Positions 1-11,989 of a stretch of 64,000 nucleotides of DNA are shown here, piece by piece. Every line of letters begins with the position of its first letter. The stretch's first letter is position 1. The stretch lies in contig CM060988.1 of the NCBI GenBank assembly GCA_030765065.1, positions 194,740,565 to 194,804,564 of the forward strand. Direction: 5' to 3'. This DNA is from Deroplatys truncata (taxonomy: Eukaryota; Arthropoda; Insecta; Mantodea; Mantidae). The position numbers were made by a program, and so were the translations under genes. The notes below the pieces were generated by a model, which did no database searches, was not told the DNA's origin, and worked only from the letters and a program-made list of their open reading frames with translations.

Positions 1-229
1 TCTATTTTAAACATACTAATGCTTTGATAACTGTTCTTTCACACTAGTCATGTGCAGGCACCGAGCTGGAAAACTGAACCAGACTAGGCACAGCACATGT
101 ACAACCAAAGATCTGTGGTTTAAGTTCATTAAATTTCTGAAGTCAACCTTTCAGCTTAAAAATTATTTTATAAACTGACTACAACAGTAAACCTGCTTAT
201 AAAAAAACCATCCACATTAATAATGAATT

Positions 230-560
230 GACTGGAAAGACTTTATGAAACCGTAGTTGAGTCAAAGATGCCATATGGAATAGAAATCTGGGGAGTGCCA
301 AAAGGGTGGCTAAAGATTGATGTAGTTCATAGCATGTTTTGTAGCAAAGTTTTGGATGTACCCAAGAGCTCATCAAGGAGCGCGGCACTGGCAGAGTTAG
401 GAGGGGTAAGGCATAACAGCGGGCAGAATTTTGAAGTATTGGTAAGCTGGTTTGGGTAGGTGGGAAACTTATCAGAAGAAGCTGACATGAGGAATATTGG
501 CTATCAGATAAAAACAATAACAGCGGATTTTGGAAAGAAATGAGACTGAGGATGGAAGAC
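230..560 (+). pseudogene. LINE reverse transcriptase C-terminal relic
   Basis: A 63-codon frame (268-459) reads YGIEIWG, then a W, an FC pair and LDVPKSS, followed by an ALAELG block. The same block order occurs at 24494-24739 (YGAQIWG, FCKQILGLPRSS, AQAELG). This is the region after the catalytic domain in many insect non-LTR reverse transcriptases. The frame stops after AELG and nothing upstream can be read, so this is a short decayed fragment on the plus strand. It is not intact, and the ends are approximate. Confidence 0.6.
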
Positions 561-2815
561 TAATGGCCATGTGCACCAATCTCAATCAACATTTTACCAT
601 GGTAAAATAATGGACCTTACCGCGATGAATGGTCATTTCTGGTGAATTAACGGTAAAATTTTACCGAGGTTAAATCTGACTGGCCAGGAATGACTGGTTT
701 TCATTATCTCCAACTTCACTTGTGTTAAAATGGCAGAACAGTATAGGTTAGAATTCCCAACTAATGAATGCATACTCTTTTTAATTTTTAATGCCTTTAA
801 GGCATTTTGTGCAACAAGTGCCTTAAATATCATTACCCAAGCTGAAACGAAAATTCACAAAATCACGGGTTACATATCGTAATCAGTTGAAGCATAGTTA
901 CAAGAGCAAGGCAGAAATAAGGGTAGCAATAAATGGATTTAGCACAATTAGTACATTTTTAGGAATATTAAGATACATTAATTGCACAGATATAGGAATC
1001 CGGTAACCTAAAGAGGTCAGTGCCAAAATCTTAAGTCGTCATGGTGTGGGGGTAGCATATTCAAGAAGTTCCAAGCTCAAATATTGTCTGGGGATAATAC
1101 ATTTTTTCTTCCTTTTTTCTCCCTCTGTTGAAGTAGGTGAATGTCGACTAAGCTAAATGGAACTTAAGTCAGTGTGAAAAAGAAAGGAAAAGAAATCTAT
1201 AATAATAGTTCCACATATTTTTCTAATTAATTGCAAGGCCACCTTTTCCCACGTGACCACCTTAAAGTTATTGCTTCTATTCTTTACTTTTTATCTTTTT
1301 TAAGAATTGCATGTTAAATTTAATAACATGTTCAAGAAATGAACATTGATGCTAAACAAGTGCATGCATGCGCTTCAATAAAGAGATAAAACACGTGAAA
1401 AAGAGACCAGATTGCATTCAGTAGAGTTTACCTGCAATGAACGGTGCACTCAACCAAGGTGACTGCCTACCAGCTAACTGTGGTCACCTAAACTGCAGTG
1501 AACAGAAAACTGTGTGATGATTATCTCGGTCAAATTCTTACTGCAATAAGCTGAGGCTTCTTTAACAAGAATGGTGCACATGGCCAATAGAGAAACAACA
1601 GATATGGACTAGTTTCGAGGATAAAAGTTCCTTAACTCTGCAAGAATTACTTCAATCTGGCACACACTCTTTATAAAATGATTGAAAGAAATTTTGTTTT
1701 ATATATCATCTGCCCATCTTTTATCCTTTTCACATTGTTAGGCAATGGAAAGTATTATCCATGTTTTCACACATAATAAATATCTCCGAGCAGCTATTTC
1801 CTATTCTTTTTAGGGAAGCTAAGGTGGTTAGGGAACAAAATATCAGGTTTTTGGTGATTTTGCAAGCTTAAACCTTGTCTTCTTATAATCCAGTGTTTTG
1901 CCCCATAAAAAAATATCAGGACTGCTTTTAAAATAAATGTAAATTCCAATGAAGTGGCTTGTTCTAAGGTGGCTGTAAACTTTATCATTTCTAGGTTAGT
2001 TGTGGTGGTAGTGGCTTTTTTTATAACCCCAGCATTAAAATTAAGAGTGCTAGAAACATTAAAAAAAAAAGTGGAGAAATGGCATATTCATTAGGAAATT
2101 ATTATAATAATAATAAAAAAAATCAGGAAATCATATTTACGTAATAAAATAGCCAGTGCAATCAAAAAGCACAGATTTGTGTGTGATCCAAATTTCACAC
2201 CTCTAAAGCAAATGCTTTACTACTGCTTGGATTTCCTCATTCCTTTTATCAAAATATTTAAGCACTATTAGCTGTATACTAGTGGTTAAGTCCTATTCAC
2301 AATACATTTCTTTCTTTGCCAGCTTCTAAAAAGTACATGATTGTAAACCAAGACTTTACGCCATCTACTGTACAATCACGGTTCTCTTCCATTTGCCATG
2401 CCATACCATTTTAGATGACACCAGATGCTGCTCTGTTGTATGCTTGGTTCAACAACTTTTTATGTTGCATTTATTCATTGACTAGATGTATTTTCGTACT
2501 GAATATTATTTATTGTTATTCCTTTTAAGCTTGTGGTAAGCTTAAAAGATTTCTGCATGCAATTTACAGATCTAGAAACACGTGCCAATTTGTATTACCT
2601 TACGGCTGCATTGAGAATGGTCTTACCGCCTGCCCTTATGCTGTATTATATTAATGGGGCCTTGCTTTCAGTAAACAGATGTCACTGCAGTGCAACAATA
2701 ACCATTCATACAGTTCATAAGAATAACATTCATGTTTTCTAACTAGGGTCTTCAACTTTTCCGCTCAAAAAGACTTCTATGAAATATTGTTTTAGAGTAA
2801 AACAAAACTTCTTAC
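561..2815. other. Intronic sequence with nothing recognised
   Basis: AT-rich DNA with homopolymer runs and no readable gene, terminal repeat or exon. The short frames here are at chance length. It should be the intron that follows the VHDPNHS exon. Confidence 0.5.
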
Positions 2816-2917
2816 CACCAGTTCCTTTCATATGTTGTCTTTTCTTTCTCAGTCTTTGGAATGAATGGTTAGGATCATGAACCTTTGGCTTTCTCCCTTT
2901 CAGCTTACGCTTTATTT
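2816..2917 (-). CDS. KANSL1: Exon of a KANSL1/NSL1-like gene (VHDPNHS exon)
   Basis: Short exon of 102 bases (34 codons) on the minus strand. The acceptor follows a T-rich tract (TTTTCTTTTGCAG) above 2917, and the donor GGTG|GTAAGA lies below 2816. It starts with the two bases needed by the phase-1 end of the exon at 15166-15381 and again ends in phase 1. The peptide is strongly basic (KRKLKGRKPK) and contains VHDPNHS, a motif I recall in the middle of KANSL1 downstream of the HPVL region. Order, strand and phase therefore agree for all three exons. The C-terminal PEHE region that would bind the acetyltransferase is not in the window and should lie left of base 1. The exon alone is short; confidence comes from the joint fit. 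Confidence 0.68.
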
Positions 2918-3169
2918 CTGCAAAAGAAAATACAAAGTGAGAATGCTGCACTACACCTGTGCTTCCAAACAAGGACATTATTTATTCCATCGTCAGTAAC
3001 AGTACTATCAATTCAAACAAGTGCATGGAAGGACATGTAGTGAAAGTAAAGCATTATTACCTTCCCTACTACTATAGGAAGAAAGGGATTCCAGCCAGAA
3101 ATTCAATGCTGAGATTTCACAGAAAATATATGCCTTGAGGCTCCCTGAACTAAAAACAAAAATGTGTAC

Positions 3170-3645
3170 ATGCGCGTACATGTGTGAACAGCATACTCAA
3201 AAACAAAAAGTTGGATAAATACCAAACTTGGTGCTTAAGTTCAGTATCTTCAAAAGATGCGACACAATTTTAAAAAATTCCTCCAACCCAAACTATCCTT
3301 TATATGGAACATTTTTTTTAAATTTGTTTATTTTCTTACAAATGGCCGAAATGAATTCAATTAAAATGCCACATATTAAATATATTTACATGACAAATAA
3401 AATGAATATCTTGAATTTTACAAGAAGTGCCTGTGAAGTACTGTTCATTTAAAAGGAATTGCATAATCTTGTATAACTACATTAAGCGATAAGACGAAAA
3501 TGTACTACACAAAAAATGTAGATCTCCCCAACACACACAACTAGTTTCAAATAACTTATTTTGTGACATAAGGCATTTCCGAGATATCCGCTATTAATGG
3601 TTCAAATTGTTCATTACTTAGCCATTCTTTTAAAATCCTGTCAAA
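3170..3645 (-). repeat. M-family element copy 1 (inverted, both ends missing)
   Basis: Read on the minus strand it matches the middle and right half of the copy at 16160-17022: the TATGTCACA..., TGTTCCAT.TAAAG, GATACTGAACTTAA and TTTATCC.ACT blocks come in order. The outer right end (after the CA-rich part) and the left third are absent. Confidence 0.65.
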
Positions 3646-3654
3646 TTTTAAATC

Positions 3655-3755
3655 TGCCACTATGCATTTTGAGCCCAGTGAAGGAGGACCATGATCATAA
3701 TGAAGGATAGACACACAGATAAGCTCTGGTCTATCATAGCACTGTATACCATTCA
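3655..3755 (+). repeat. Short dispersed repeat also present at 62565-62660
   Basis: The blocks GCCCAGTGAAGG, ACCATGATCAT, GACACA.AGATAAG and AGC.CTGTA occur in the same order at both places. The nature of the element is unknown. Confidence 0.5.
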
Positions 3756-3777
3756 GTCTGTAATCTTAAGTTACAAT

Positions 3778-5184
3778 GCAGGGTTTCCGAGAATGAATGG
3801 TGGGGTTTTACGAGTTCACTGTGAACTAAGTATTATGTGTAATTGATTGAAAGCACCTTTAATTAATCCAGTAACTTAACAGTTTACATTCACATTGGTT
3901 TTTTTTTGTCCCTTGTTTCTTTCATCATAATAAACTCATTGTTGCAAAATTTAAGATTTTTGCATTGCATGTTGTTACTTAAACACATTCTGCATACAAA
4001 TGATCTGTGTAGATCTTCTCCAAATTGTTTTCTTTGTGTTAAAATGTTATTGAACTGTTCCGTGCTTTCTTCTGTTTTCTTTGTGTTTTTGTGAAATGTT
4101 TACTGTACAAGAAAAAGCTGCATGTGTCTATAGTTGACGGAACACAAATCCGTGTGGTACACGGTGGTACAGTGACAATATAGACGTGAGTGCAACAAAG
4201 ATTCTCCACATGAGAACAAATCACAAACATTTTAAGGAGACCAGCAGTGTACAAAAAGGAAAATCAACAGGAAGGCCCAATGCATCAGAAGATGCCAAAA
4301 GAATCAAACAGTCCTGTGTTCCAAGTCCTCAGAAGTCTGCCACACGCTGTAGTTTACAGTTAGGTCTTCCAAAGTGAACAGTGCATGATGTCATGTGGAA
4401 GTGACTGAAATTGCATTCCTATAAAATTCAACTCTTGCATGCAATAAAATCACAGGACAAATTGCTTAGGGCTGAATTCACTGCTACCATGCTATAAAGA
4501 ATTGACGATGAACCACAATTTCTTGAGAATGTCTCTTTTCCTATGAGGTCGTTATATGTATGGTGGTGCTAATCAGCACAATTGCCAAATTTGGGCCCTG
4601 GAAAATTCACGTGTGATATATGAACACATTCAAGATTCTCCTAAGGTGAACATTTGGTGCTGCCTTATGCACAAGATTTTTTATTCATTCTTTTTTGTTG
4701 TTGAAACCATCAACTCCAATGTATACATGGACATTCTACAGAAAGGTGAACATTTGTGCGGCCTTATGCACAAGATTTTTTGTCTGTTCTTTTTTGTTGA
4801 AGAAACCATCAATTCCATTGTATACATGAAACATTCTACAGAATTTCCTATTTCCTAAAATCAAGCAAATGGAAATGGGGGTTGCAAATAATCTTTCAAC
4901 AAGATGGAGCACCGTACCATTTTGCAAACCTTGTCTGAGAAGAGTTAAATCTATTTCCAGAGTGATGGATTGGGAAAAATGGACCAATCTCATAGCCAGT
5001 TAGAAGTTCAGATCCTAAGACCTCTGTCGTGAAGTGAATGGTGCTCATATTGAAACTAACTAATGCTATTTAAAAACTGTTCGATTTGTTTAATTAAAAT
5101 TACCTTCAATCAATTACACAAACTACTTAGTACACAGTGAACTCATAAAACCCCACCATTCATTCTCAGAAACCCTGTATAATG
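3778..5184 (+). mobile_element. IS630/Tc1-like transposon relic with long inverted ends
   Basis: The ends form an inverted repeat of roughly 80 bases: the left starts CAGGGTTTCCGAGAATGAAT, and the complement of the right starts CAGGGTTTCTGAGAATGAAT. The right end is flanked by TA and the left by TG, a possible mutated TA. Between them lies a plus-strand transposase relic (4190-5060). The total of about 1.4 kb fits a single transposase gene between inverted repeats. Confidence 0.75.
4190..5060 (+). pseudogene. Broken DDE_3 (IS630/Tc1-type) transposase
   Basis: Readable pieces appear in order. A helix-turn-helix part (KGKSTGRPNASED, SLQLGLPK; 4186-4377) is followed by DDEPQFLENVSF, then NQHNCQIWALENSRVIYEHI and KVNIWCCLMH (4556-4680), then FQQDGAPYHFANLV around 4900 in another frame, WIGKNGPISWP, and a C-terminal NGAHIE near 5040. 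The QQDG block holds one expected catalytic Asp. The piece with the last catalytic Asp (SPDLTP in relatives) is missing between SWP and NGAHIE. Stops and frame changes are frequent. A 100-base stretch (4643-4742) is duplicated in tandem at 4743-4841. It cannot make a working enzyme. Confidence 0.75.
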
Positions 5185-5419
5185 CAACAGAATTTAATGC
5201 TTTGTCATGACCATGGTCAAAATCTGTAACCCTTTGAATCTGTCCACAAAGCCATTAAAACTACCTCCTTTACCCATAAGTTGTAAAAAGGCCTCTGCTC
5301 ACCATACATTTTACAGGCTAACAGTAAAAGTTGACAAGCATGGCTATGGAAGTAAACTGGGTAAATGTACAGTGTGCTGCCAGTAAACAGAAGTTTTATA
5401 TTCTTATGATAATATATAA

Positions 5420-6170
5420 GAGCAAACTGGTGAATATGTGAAGTCCTCATCCCCAGGCCAGCATTTATAAATGGGGCACAGTCAGTAACCATTGAGAATA
5501 AAGTTATTAATTACAAACACTGGTTGAGTAGATTATATCATGCTGGGCAATTTTCTCTCCTTTATACAGTAAAACCTGCCTTCAATGGACCCCTTGTTAA
5601 ACGGAAATCTGTCTTAATGGAAATATTTCATGATCCCACGAATTTTGGGATGAAAAACATGCTAAATTCCCTTTATTATATGGAAACTGTCTTACGCGGA
5701 CAACCGAAATCAAAGTAAGCCTATTAACGAAAACTTTCCACTTCTGGAATGCAGAGTTTAGAAAATTTTCAGGCACCCTGTAAAAGTGTGCGTTGTCTGC
5801 TCTAAGTACGTGATATTTAAGTTGAAACATGACCATTTTGCTGCTAGCGGACCAGTCTTGGAAGGGGGTGCAAATTGTTAGCATATATAATAATATATTG
5901 CTCAGAATGAAATAATATACATTTCCAAGGGGGTAAAAACAAAAATAATTTTTTACTCCATGGCATTCTCATAGAAAAGTGAGACTCCAACATGTTCATG
6001 TTTCCTAGTACATAGACTTTGTATATCCTTTTTAGTCTTTTAGTCATTTTGGAAATGAAATTAGGTTTCTTGAAGCCCATGTCCATCATGAAAAACAGTG
6101 CTTTTCAATGGCAAAAGAATTATCAAATGGCTGAATTGTTTCCAAGATTACACATACACACACAATTTTT
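5420..6170 (+). repeat. R-family repeat, copy 1 (interrupted)
   Basis: It shares ordered blocks with 12640-13165: CCCCAGGCCA, TTAATTA.AAACA.TGGTTGA, TATTGCT..GAATGAAAT, TAG.CTTTGTA.ATCCTTT and CCCATGTCCATCA. Between about 5566 and 5850 this copy carries sequence missing from the other, which begins CAGTAAAACCTGCC. Confidence 0.6.
5566..5850. repeat. Probable insertion in the R repeat with a pogo-like start
   Basis: The segment is absent from the second R copy. It begins ACAGTAAAACCTGCCTTCAA, which resembles the ends of pogo/Tigger-type elements. I could not find a matching inverted right end, so the type is a guess. Confidence 0.3.
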
Positions 6171-6599
6171 CTCTGTAATATTGGTATGAATTTTAATTGC
6201 TATGTAAATTTAAATGAATAAACATTTTCAACCACTTAAATCCTATTCATCTCTAAGGGTATCTTTATGTTTAAAACAAGTCCCATGTCACTGCTGTCAT
6301 TTACCAGTGGGATGGGGTTAGATTTGCATATTAGTGTGTAATTAAACAGTCTCAAAACCTCTGAATAACCTTTGTATGCACTGAATTTTCGGAGTGCCAG
6401 AACCTTCTAATAACCCTCATGTAAGAAAGTTTTCATTCATTTCCTTTGTACTTTGGCTGCAATCAAGTTCGTTAGCAAGGCAGTTAATAGTTTAATGGAA
6501 GAAAATTGCTAACATTATAAATCAGTGAACCAAAATTTTATTAATAACTGAAAAAATAATTTTTTTCGATGGTTGCAGACTATGTGTCTTTTTTTTTAA

Positions 6600-6990
6600 A
6601 GAGGTTAATCTAATGGGTTGGGAGTGCAGACTCTTCATACTCACCACCTTCACCTCTATTGTTTTCTGCATTATGTGAAGACTATGTAGCTGACTATGCA
6701 AACAAAGAGAAGGTACAAAGGTTTAAAATTTCACCTACTGTAATTATCCAAAAATTATTTGACCGTTTTGATTGATGATTTTTCCACCACCAATGGGTAC
6801 TTATAGGCAGTGCAGCATTTCCAGAATTTGGAAGACTGTCGGGGAAAGGTGAAGGAATTCAGACGTTCCATGTTTCACATTCTTTTACGTGAATATTAAG
6901 GGATTTTTTTTTTTATCCTTTATTAGGAACAGTTGGGGCTGTGTGAAATTGCGATTATAAATGGCAAAAGGGAGAATTCATCATAACAAT
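6600..6990 (+). repeat. S-family repeat, copy 1
   Basis: It matches the complement of 11990-12310 in order: TTATGTGAA.ACTATGTA, AAAGAGAAGGTACAAAGG, GGAAGACTGTCGGG and AAATTGC.ATTATAA. The nature is unknown and no coding frame was found. Confidence 0.6.
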
Positions 6991-7727
6991 CCTCCATATC
7001 ATTATTCAATAATTGCATAAAGGCAATGAAATTAATTTGTCATTGCAATTTCACTCTACATGAACCCTAAAATCCAAATTCCAATTAATTAAGAACAAAT
7101 TAGATGGTGTAGACAGGCAACTAAGCAAACTTAGGCCATCTGACTCATGTATATAGACTACAAAATCCATCAGTAAATAAGAAAAACAAGATTAGACTCA
7201 CTTTATTATGTTCCTTCAAATCACTTGCATCTACTTAACGTTTGTTTCATGTTAAAATATGTCATCATATGAACTTAACCTCTTTAGTACAGAATTATTT
7301 AACTCTAAGTCCTGTCTGAAGGACTGAAATGCAATGAATGGCAACAACTTGTTCAACTCAACCCACAACTTTTCACTTTTCTCAGTATATGAAACTGTGA
7401 AAAGTCAATTGCTTCAGCTATTGATTCAGTAACAAACACACCTCTGCATCATTGTCTGCTTATAGATGTACATCTGAATATCTAAAATAATCATTGTAAC
7501 TATGATAATTATATATGTTGGCTATAAAACGGCCTCATAAATAGAAGTGGTATAGATGGGAAAGCTTAACATGGCCAAAGGGCAGGTAGAGCCTTCCATC
7601 ACAACAATGGCTGAAAGCTTTTTCGATTAAAACCTACTTCCTTTCAATTTAAGGTAAATACTGTGTATTTATTCTAAGCAGCTGCAAACAAGAACAGTAT
7701 GACAACAAAACTGCAGACTTTCATATA
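6991..7727. other. Intronic sequence with nothing recognised
   Basis: AT-rich, with no coding frame above chance and no inverted or direct repeat noticed. Confidence 0.45.
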
Positions 7728-8927
7728 TACGAGGTGTGTGCAAAAAGTAATGGGAATCATCATCAACTTTGTCCCCTTCAAAGTAAACTCCCTCAGATAT
7801 AATAAACTTGTGCCAGCGCTTTTTCCAATCTTTGAAGCACTTCTGGAAGTCACTTTTTGTTACGGTGTTCAACTCCTTCAGTGATTCTATTTCTCTCTCT
7901 TCAATGGTGGCAAAATGTCATCCTTTCATGGTTCTCTTCAGCCCCGGTAATAGAAAGAAGTCACAGGGAGCCATGTCCGGCAAATACGGTGGCTGAGGCA
8001 GCATAAGTTTTATTTTTTGCCAAAACGTCACGAACAAGCATTGAGGTGTGAGCAATTCCCATGAGTGGTTTTGCCACAGTTCTGGTTGTTTTCTTCGGAT
8101 TGCTTCATGCAAAAGGTGCATAACCTCCAGGTAGTATTCCTTATTGACCGCACTACCATAGGGCAGGAACTCCTGATGAACTATCCCATAGTAATTGAAG
8201 AAAACATGAGAAGAATCTTCACATGTGATCGAACTTGTCAATTTTCTTTTGGTCTTGGCTTTTCAGGCAGTTTTCATTGGGATGATTCGGCCTTAGTTTC
8301 GACGTCATACCCATGTACCCATGTTTCGTCACCTGTTATTACCTACTTGAGAAGTTCTGGATCATTTTTGAACTTCATTCAGCAATTCCTGAGCAACATT
8401 GTTTTTGGTCAAAATTAAACAATTTCGGAACAAACTTTCCTACTACACTTTCATGCCCAAAACTTCCGAAAAAATTGCTTGGCATGAGCCAAAGGATATG
8501 CCATCATCATCAGCAACCTCTCTTCGACAATTTTGCAGAACCATTTTATTTACTTCTTCCACATTGTTGTTCTAGGGTGTCCATCGTCTTCAACATCTTC
8601 TCCACCCTCTTTGAAATGTTTATACCACTCGTAAACTCTTGTCTTACTCATAGTAGATTCGCCAAAAGCCACAGTCAACATTTCGAATGTGGTGCTGCAC
8701 TTTATTCTGTTTTTCAAGCAAAATTTAATGCAAATTCTTTGATCCATCTTTTTCAAAAGTAAAATTTGCCAAGCACTCAAAAACACGTATAACTTTTTCA
8801 ACTGTCAACAATACACTAAATACTCAAAACAGCTGAAAATGCAAACATACATCAGGAACATGTGTACCACAAGATAAAGCAAAAGTTGTGAACACCAATG
8901 TATAAAGCTCGCAAAATTAAAAAATTC
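7728..8927 (-). mobile_element. Mariner element relic, right terminus worn
   Basis: The left end TACGAGGTGTGTGCAAAAAG starts at a TA (7728). The opposite end keeps only GGAATTTTTTAATTTTGCG near 8895-8925, corresponding to the GGGAAT part of the left end; the outer bases are replaced by a T-run. The length of about 1.2 kb is normal for mariner. Confidence 0.7.
7740..8805 (-). pseudogene. Mariner transposase, frameshifted
   Basis: Minus-strand pieces occur in order. The N-terminal helix-turn-helix domain (8550-8801) reads MDQRICIKFCLKN, EMLTVAFGEST, VYEWYKHFKEG. The first catalytic block is ITGDETWVHGYDVET near 8300-8340. A later piece (7918-8241) carries YYLEVMHLLHEAIRRK and PYLPDMAPCDFF. The C-terminus (7740-7872) reads SDFQKCFKDWKKRWHKFI. 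The block that should carry the second catalytic Asp (HHDNAPAH in relatives) has decayed to NHSWELLT. Several frame changes separate the pieces, so it is dead. Confidence 0.75.
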
Positions 8928-9119
8928 CAGATTTTTTTTTTTAATATTTTATCTACTTCACTGTGTTTCCCATCAAGGTTATGTTAAAAATAAATTTAAT
9001 ATTCAATCTCAAATAAATGTTGTCATATGGGGCAAATTTGTGCTTACAGGATTACTTTGTGACAGTTACTTTTCAGGTGTTTGCAGCACCTTGCAAATTT
9101 GTCATGGGTACATGAAGCA

Positions 9120-9330
9120 TATAGTGAAATCTTTAAATTGCAGGGCACTATATGCTTCCTATGAAATTCCATACACTTTCCATGACATTGCAAGGAATAA
9201 CTGAATAACAGCACTTTAAAAGGTATAAAGTATTTGAAAACACAAACTGATAATGAATATCTTGGAAGTGGTCACAAAATGTGTTGGACATAAACTGTGC
9301 TTTAGCACGTTCCAACTTTTTTTAGCATTA
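9120..9330 (+). repeat. M-family element copy 2, left part
   Basis: It matches the left-middle of the copy at 21985-22775 (GC..TATATG, CTTTCCATG.AATTGCAAG, ACTTTAAAAG, ATGGATATCTTGGAA). It breaks off near 9325, and the continuation appears at 10855. Confidence 0.5.
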
Positions 9331-10854
9331 TTTCACAGTCTATATTGTGACACAGCTTAGACACAACTTATCGTATGGAAGGCAATAGACCAAGTGGCTG
9401 GCTGAAGAGCAGAGTAAAGTAGTGCTCTCGCAACGTAAACACTAGAAGCGCCATCAAGAGATAACCAGATTCTTCTGGAATTGTCTCCCCTTTTCTTCCA
9501 CAAACATTCCAGAAATGCCTATATGTTAACATAAGCGAGCATGCTTGTGAGTCATTCAGTTAGTTAATGCACAAATTACTAAGTTATTCTTGATGCAACA
9601 ATAAAGGGTACTGTTGCTCCAGAGGTCGACATGTCATGGCAGGTTACCCTGTGGAAAAAAACATTGCTAAAATTCCGCAAATGTGTGGCATTTGGCTTTT
9701 TATATGTCCCAAAGTTGTTGAAGCAGTTTCGATCATGTATTCTGGCGCGATTTATTGAATTGGTTATGTATTCTGGTGTGATTTTGTCAGCAGTCAACAA
9801 TCAACATGGAGTACTTATGCATCGTTGCGGAGAATGAGATCTTAAATAATGACGCTGTCCTGATGGAAAATTGGGACATAGAACAACTTGCAGAAGAGCT
9901 AGCAAGTTTATGAGGTAGTTCTGCACTTCTCAGGAGCTCTTCAACTCATACTTGCACGAGTTCATGTACAGGAACAGCTGTCCCAATCGGAGAATGTTTC
10001 AGAATTTTCTTGTGACAATCTACGAAAATTATCCTGCAGCATAACATCTTCGCAGCTCTCTTCTGGTTCATCTTCTCCCTCAGATTTCTTTTCTTCCAAA
10101 ATTTCATATTTCTTCATTGTCTGTCCTCCAGAACTTATCTTTCTTCTACATCTGTCTCACAGAACATTTATATCTGTCTTCCTTATATACATTGATGCAA
10201 AACAGGCTTTATTAGGGCTAACAATTGCATTGTGAAAGAGCATATATGTCCTTGGACATAATTATAGTAGCATTCATTATTATTTAGTTGTATTACATTT
10301 GTTTACTGCTACGCGGTAATTATTTAGTTGTATTACATTTGCTTACTGTTGCACAGTAATTATTCAGTTGTATTACATTTATTTAGTAGTGCACGAGCGC
10401 TAATGGTCATTACTAAACACCAAGCGTTAAGACTGAATTTTTTTTTTTACTGCTTCGCGGTTATTATTAAATTTTATTGGATTTATTTACTGTTTTGAGG
10501 TTAATATTCAGTTTTATTGCATTTATTCGCTATTTCGCACTTTTCTATTACAACACGTGTAATAGTTACCAAACTGTTTCCGGTTATACAAATGCGGCAG
10601 CACTTTTTCCATTTAACAGTTGGTATCTGACATTGCACATTTACATCATTCGCCAAGACACGTACACCTATGGAACAACATTACCCAATAAAGTACTGAT
10701 ACTCAGTGCACATGAGCGAGTTTGTGATGACAACTGTGACGTACTGTGAATTGTGTCCGACAGCCCAACAAGAGAAGCGGAAGAGAGAAGAGGCTGCTTT
10801 GTGTGTTCATTATGTCACTATGAATAAGTGGTAGTGAAAACTGAACTAACTCTC
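9331..10854. mobile_element. 1.5-kb insertion splitting an M element, type unknown
   Basis: It lies between two consecutive parts of one M-family copy. It contains no recognisable transposase or reverse transcriptase, a polyadenylation-like AATAAA near 9600, a 40-base minisatellite (10279-10550), and a short frame starting MEYLCIVAENE near 9807. No terminal repeat was found, so this is called from the interruption alone. Confidence 0.4.
10279..10550. repeat. Minisatellite, about 40-base unit
   Basis: Units read ATTATTTAGTTGTATTACAT followed by TTGTTTACTGCTACGCGGTA and variants. Three good copies run from 10279 to about 10400, and two diverged ones from about 10460 to 10550 after a spacer. 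Confidence 0.7.
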
Positions 10855-11090
10855 AATACCATAGTGTTCACCAGTTATACAAAAGGTATATAACAGTCAT
10901 TCCAAATGAAGACGACTTCACAAGCCATTTGCAGAAAAATTCAAGATATGCATTTTTTTTTTCTTTTTTATCACTTAAATATCTTAAAAATATGGCATTT
11001 TAACAAAAAATATTTTCCATGTAAAGAGTAGTTTCAGGTGGGTAGATTTTCTTAAAAATCGTTATGTGATGCCTACTAAACACATGAACA
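10855..11090 (+). repeat. M-family element copy 2, right part
   Basis: ACCAGTTATACAAAAG, GAAGACGACTTCAC, AGAAAAATTCAAGATATGCA, TTTTCCATGTAAAGAGTAGT and GTGGGTAGATTTTCTTAAAA follow the same order as in the other M copies. It stops before the right inverted end. Confidence 0.6.
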
Positions 11091-11989
11091 TGTTTCTCTT
11101 GCTGGACTTTAGTTCCATTCCATTATAGATATATAATTTCTTATCTCTCCTTATCTTCTTTAGAATGGTTTATTCATTTTCCTGCAGCTCACAGCTGAAC
11201 AACAAGACATGCAATGACATAATCACGTCACATAGGTGACATACTTCAACACATTACAATCAGAACAGGTGCTGTTTCCTTAAGGCAGGCTTGGTTACCA
11301 TAAATTGTGTTGAGCAAGTGTACGCTCTTGTCTTGTGGATGAACAAACTCTTGCTCTGCTTGAAGCAGAATCTACAACTCCAGTTGCATGCTATTTGTTT
11401 TTTCACGAGATTGTTCATTAGCCAATGGTGTGCTATTGCGGAGTTGTTCACACATTTTGACTCACTCACTTTACAAGAACACTCCCTAGGAGAAGTGCAA
11501 CAAAATCTGGCCCTGTGTATCTCAAATGGGGATTCTTGAGACCCTTATTTGTAGCATTCTATTGAAACATAAGATTCTCTTATATTGAAAGTGTCCTAAT
11601 TTGTGTAAAAATCAAAAACCTGTAAATTATTGGCATCAAAATTCAATTTGTAATCCGTATAATTTATCCATTGCAATGTGTTTCCAAAGCGAAGCAGCCA
11701 AATGTTTCTGAAACCCTTGAAACTTTGCTACCTAAAAGTAAGATATGCAGTTCAATAAAATGTATATGTAATACATTGAAAGTTGATTTGGGGTGGGGAT
11801 GGGGGTAAAATCAACTGTTTTATTTAACGTGAAATACAACAACAATGCAATCCTGTGCCATAGTCTTAACAGTCTTTATACATCACTAGCTGGCTGCCTG
11901 ACATTGCATAGCAAGTACATTATTAAGCTTGAATGAAGATTTAATTAATTTAATTTACCTCCTCTGTCCTTTATAAATTTGCTGTAAAA
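11091..11989. other. Intronic sequence with nothing recognised
   Basis: No coding frame resembling a known family on either strand, and no repeat match noticed. Confidence 0.4.

Noticed and set aside
8065-8762. Plus-strand frames of 117 and 149 codons
   Set aside because: They are antisense to the mariner transposase relic at 7740-8805.
9600-10300. LTR retrotransposon around 9331-10854
   Set aside because: An AATAAA and pyrimidine-rich DNA are present, but I found no paired LTR, primer-binding site or pol sequence.
10279-10550. CRISPR array
   Set aside because: Units are directly adjacent without unique spacers, diverge gradually, and the genome is eukaryotic.
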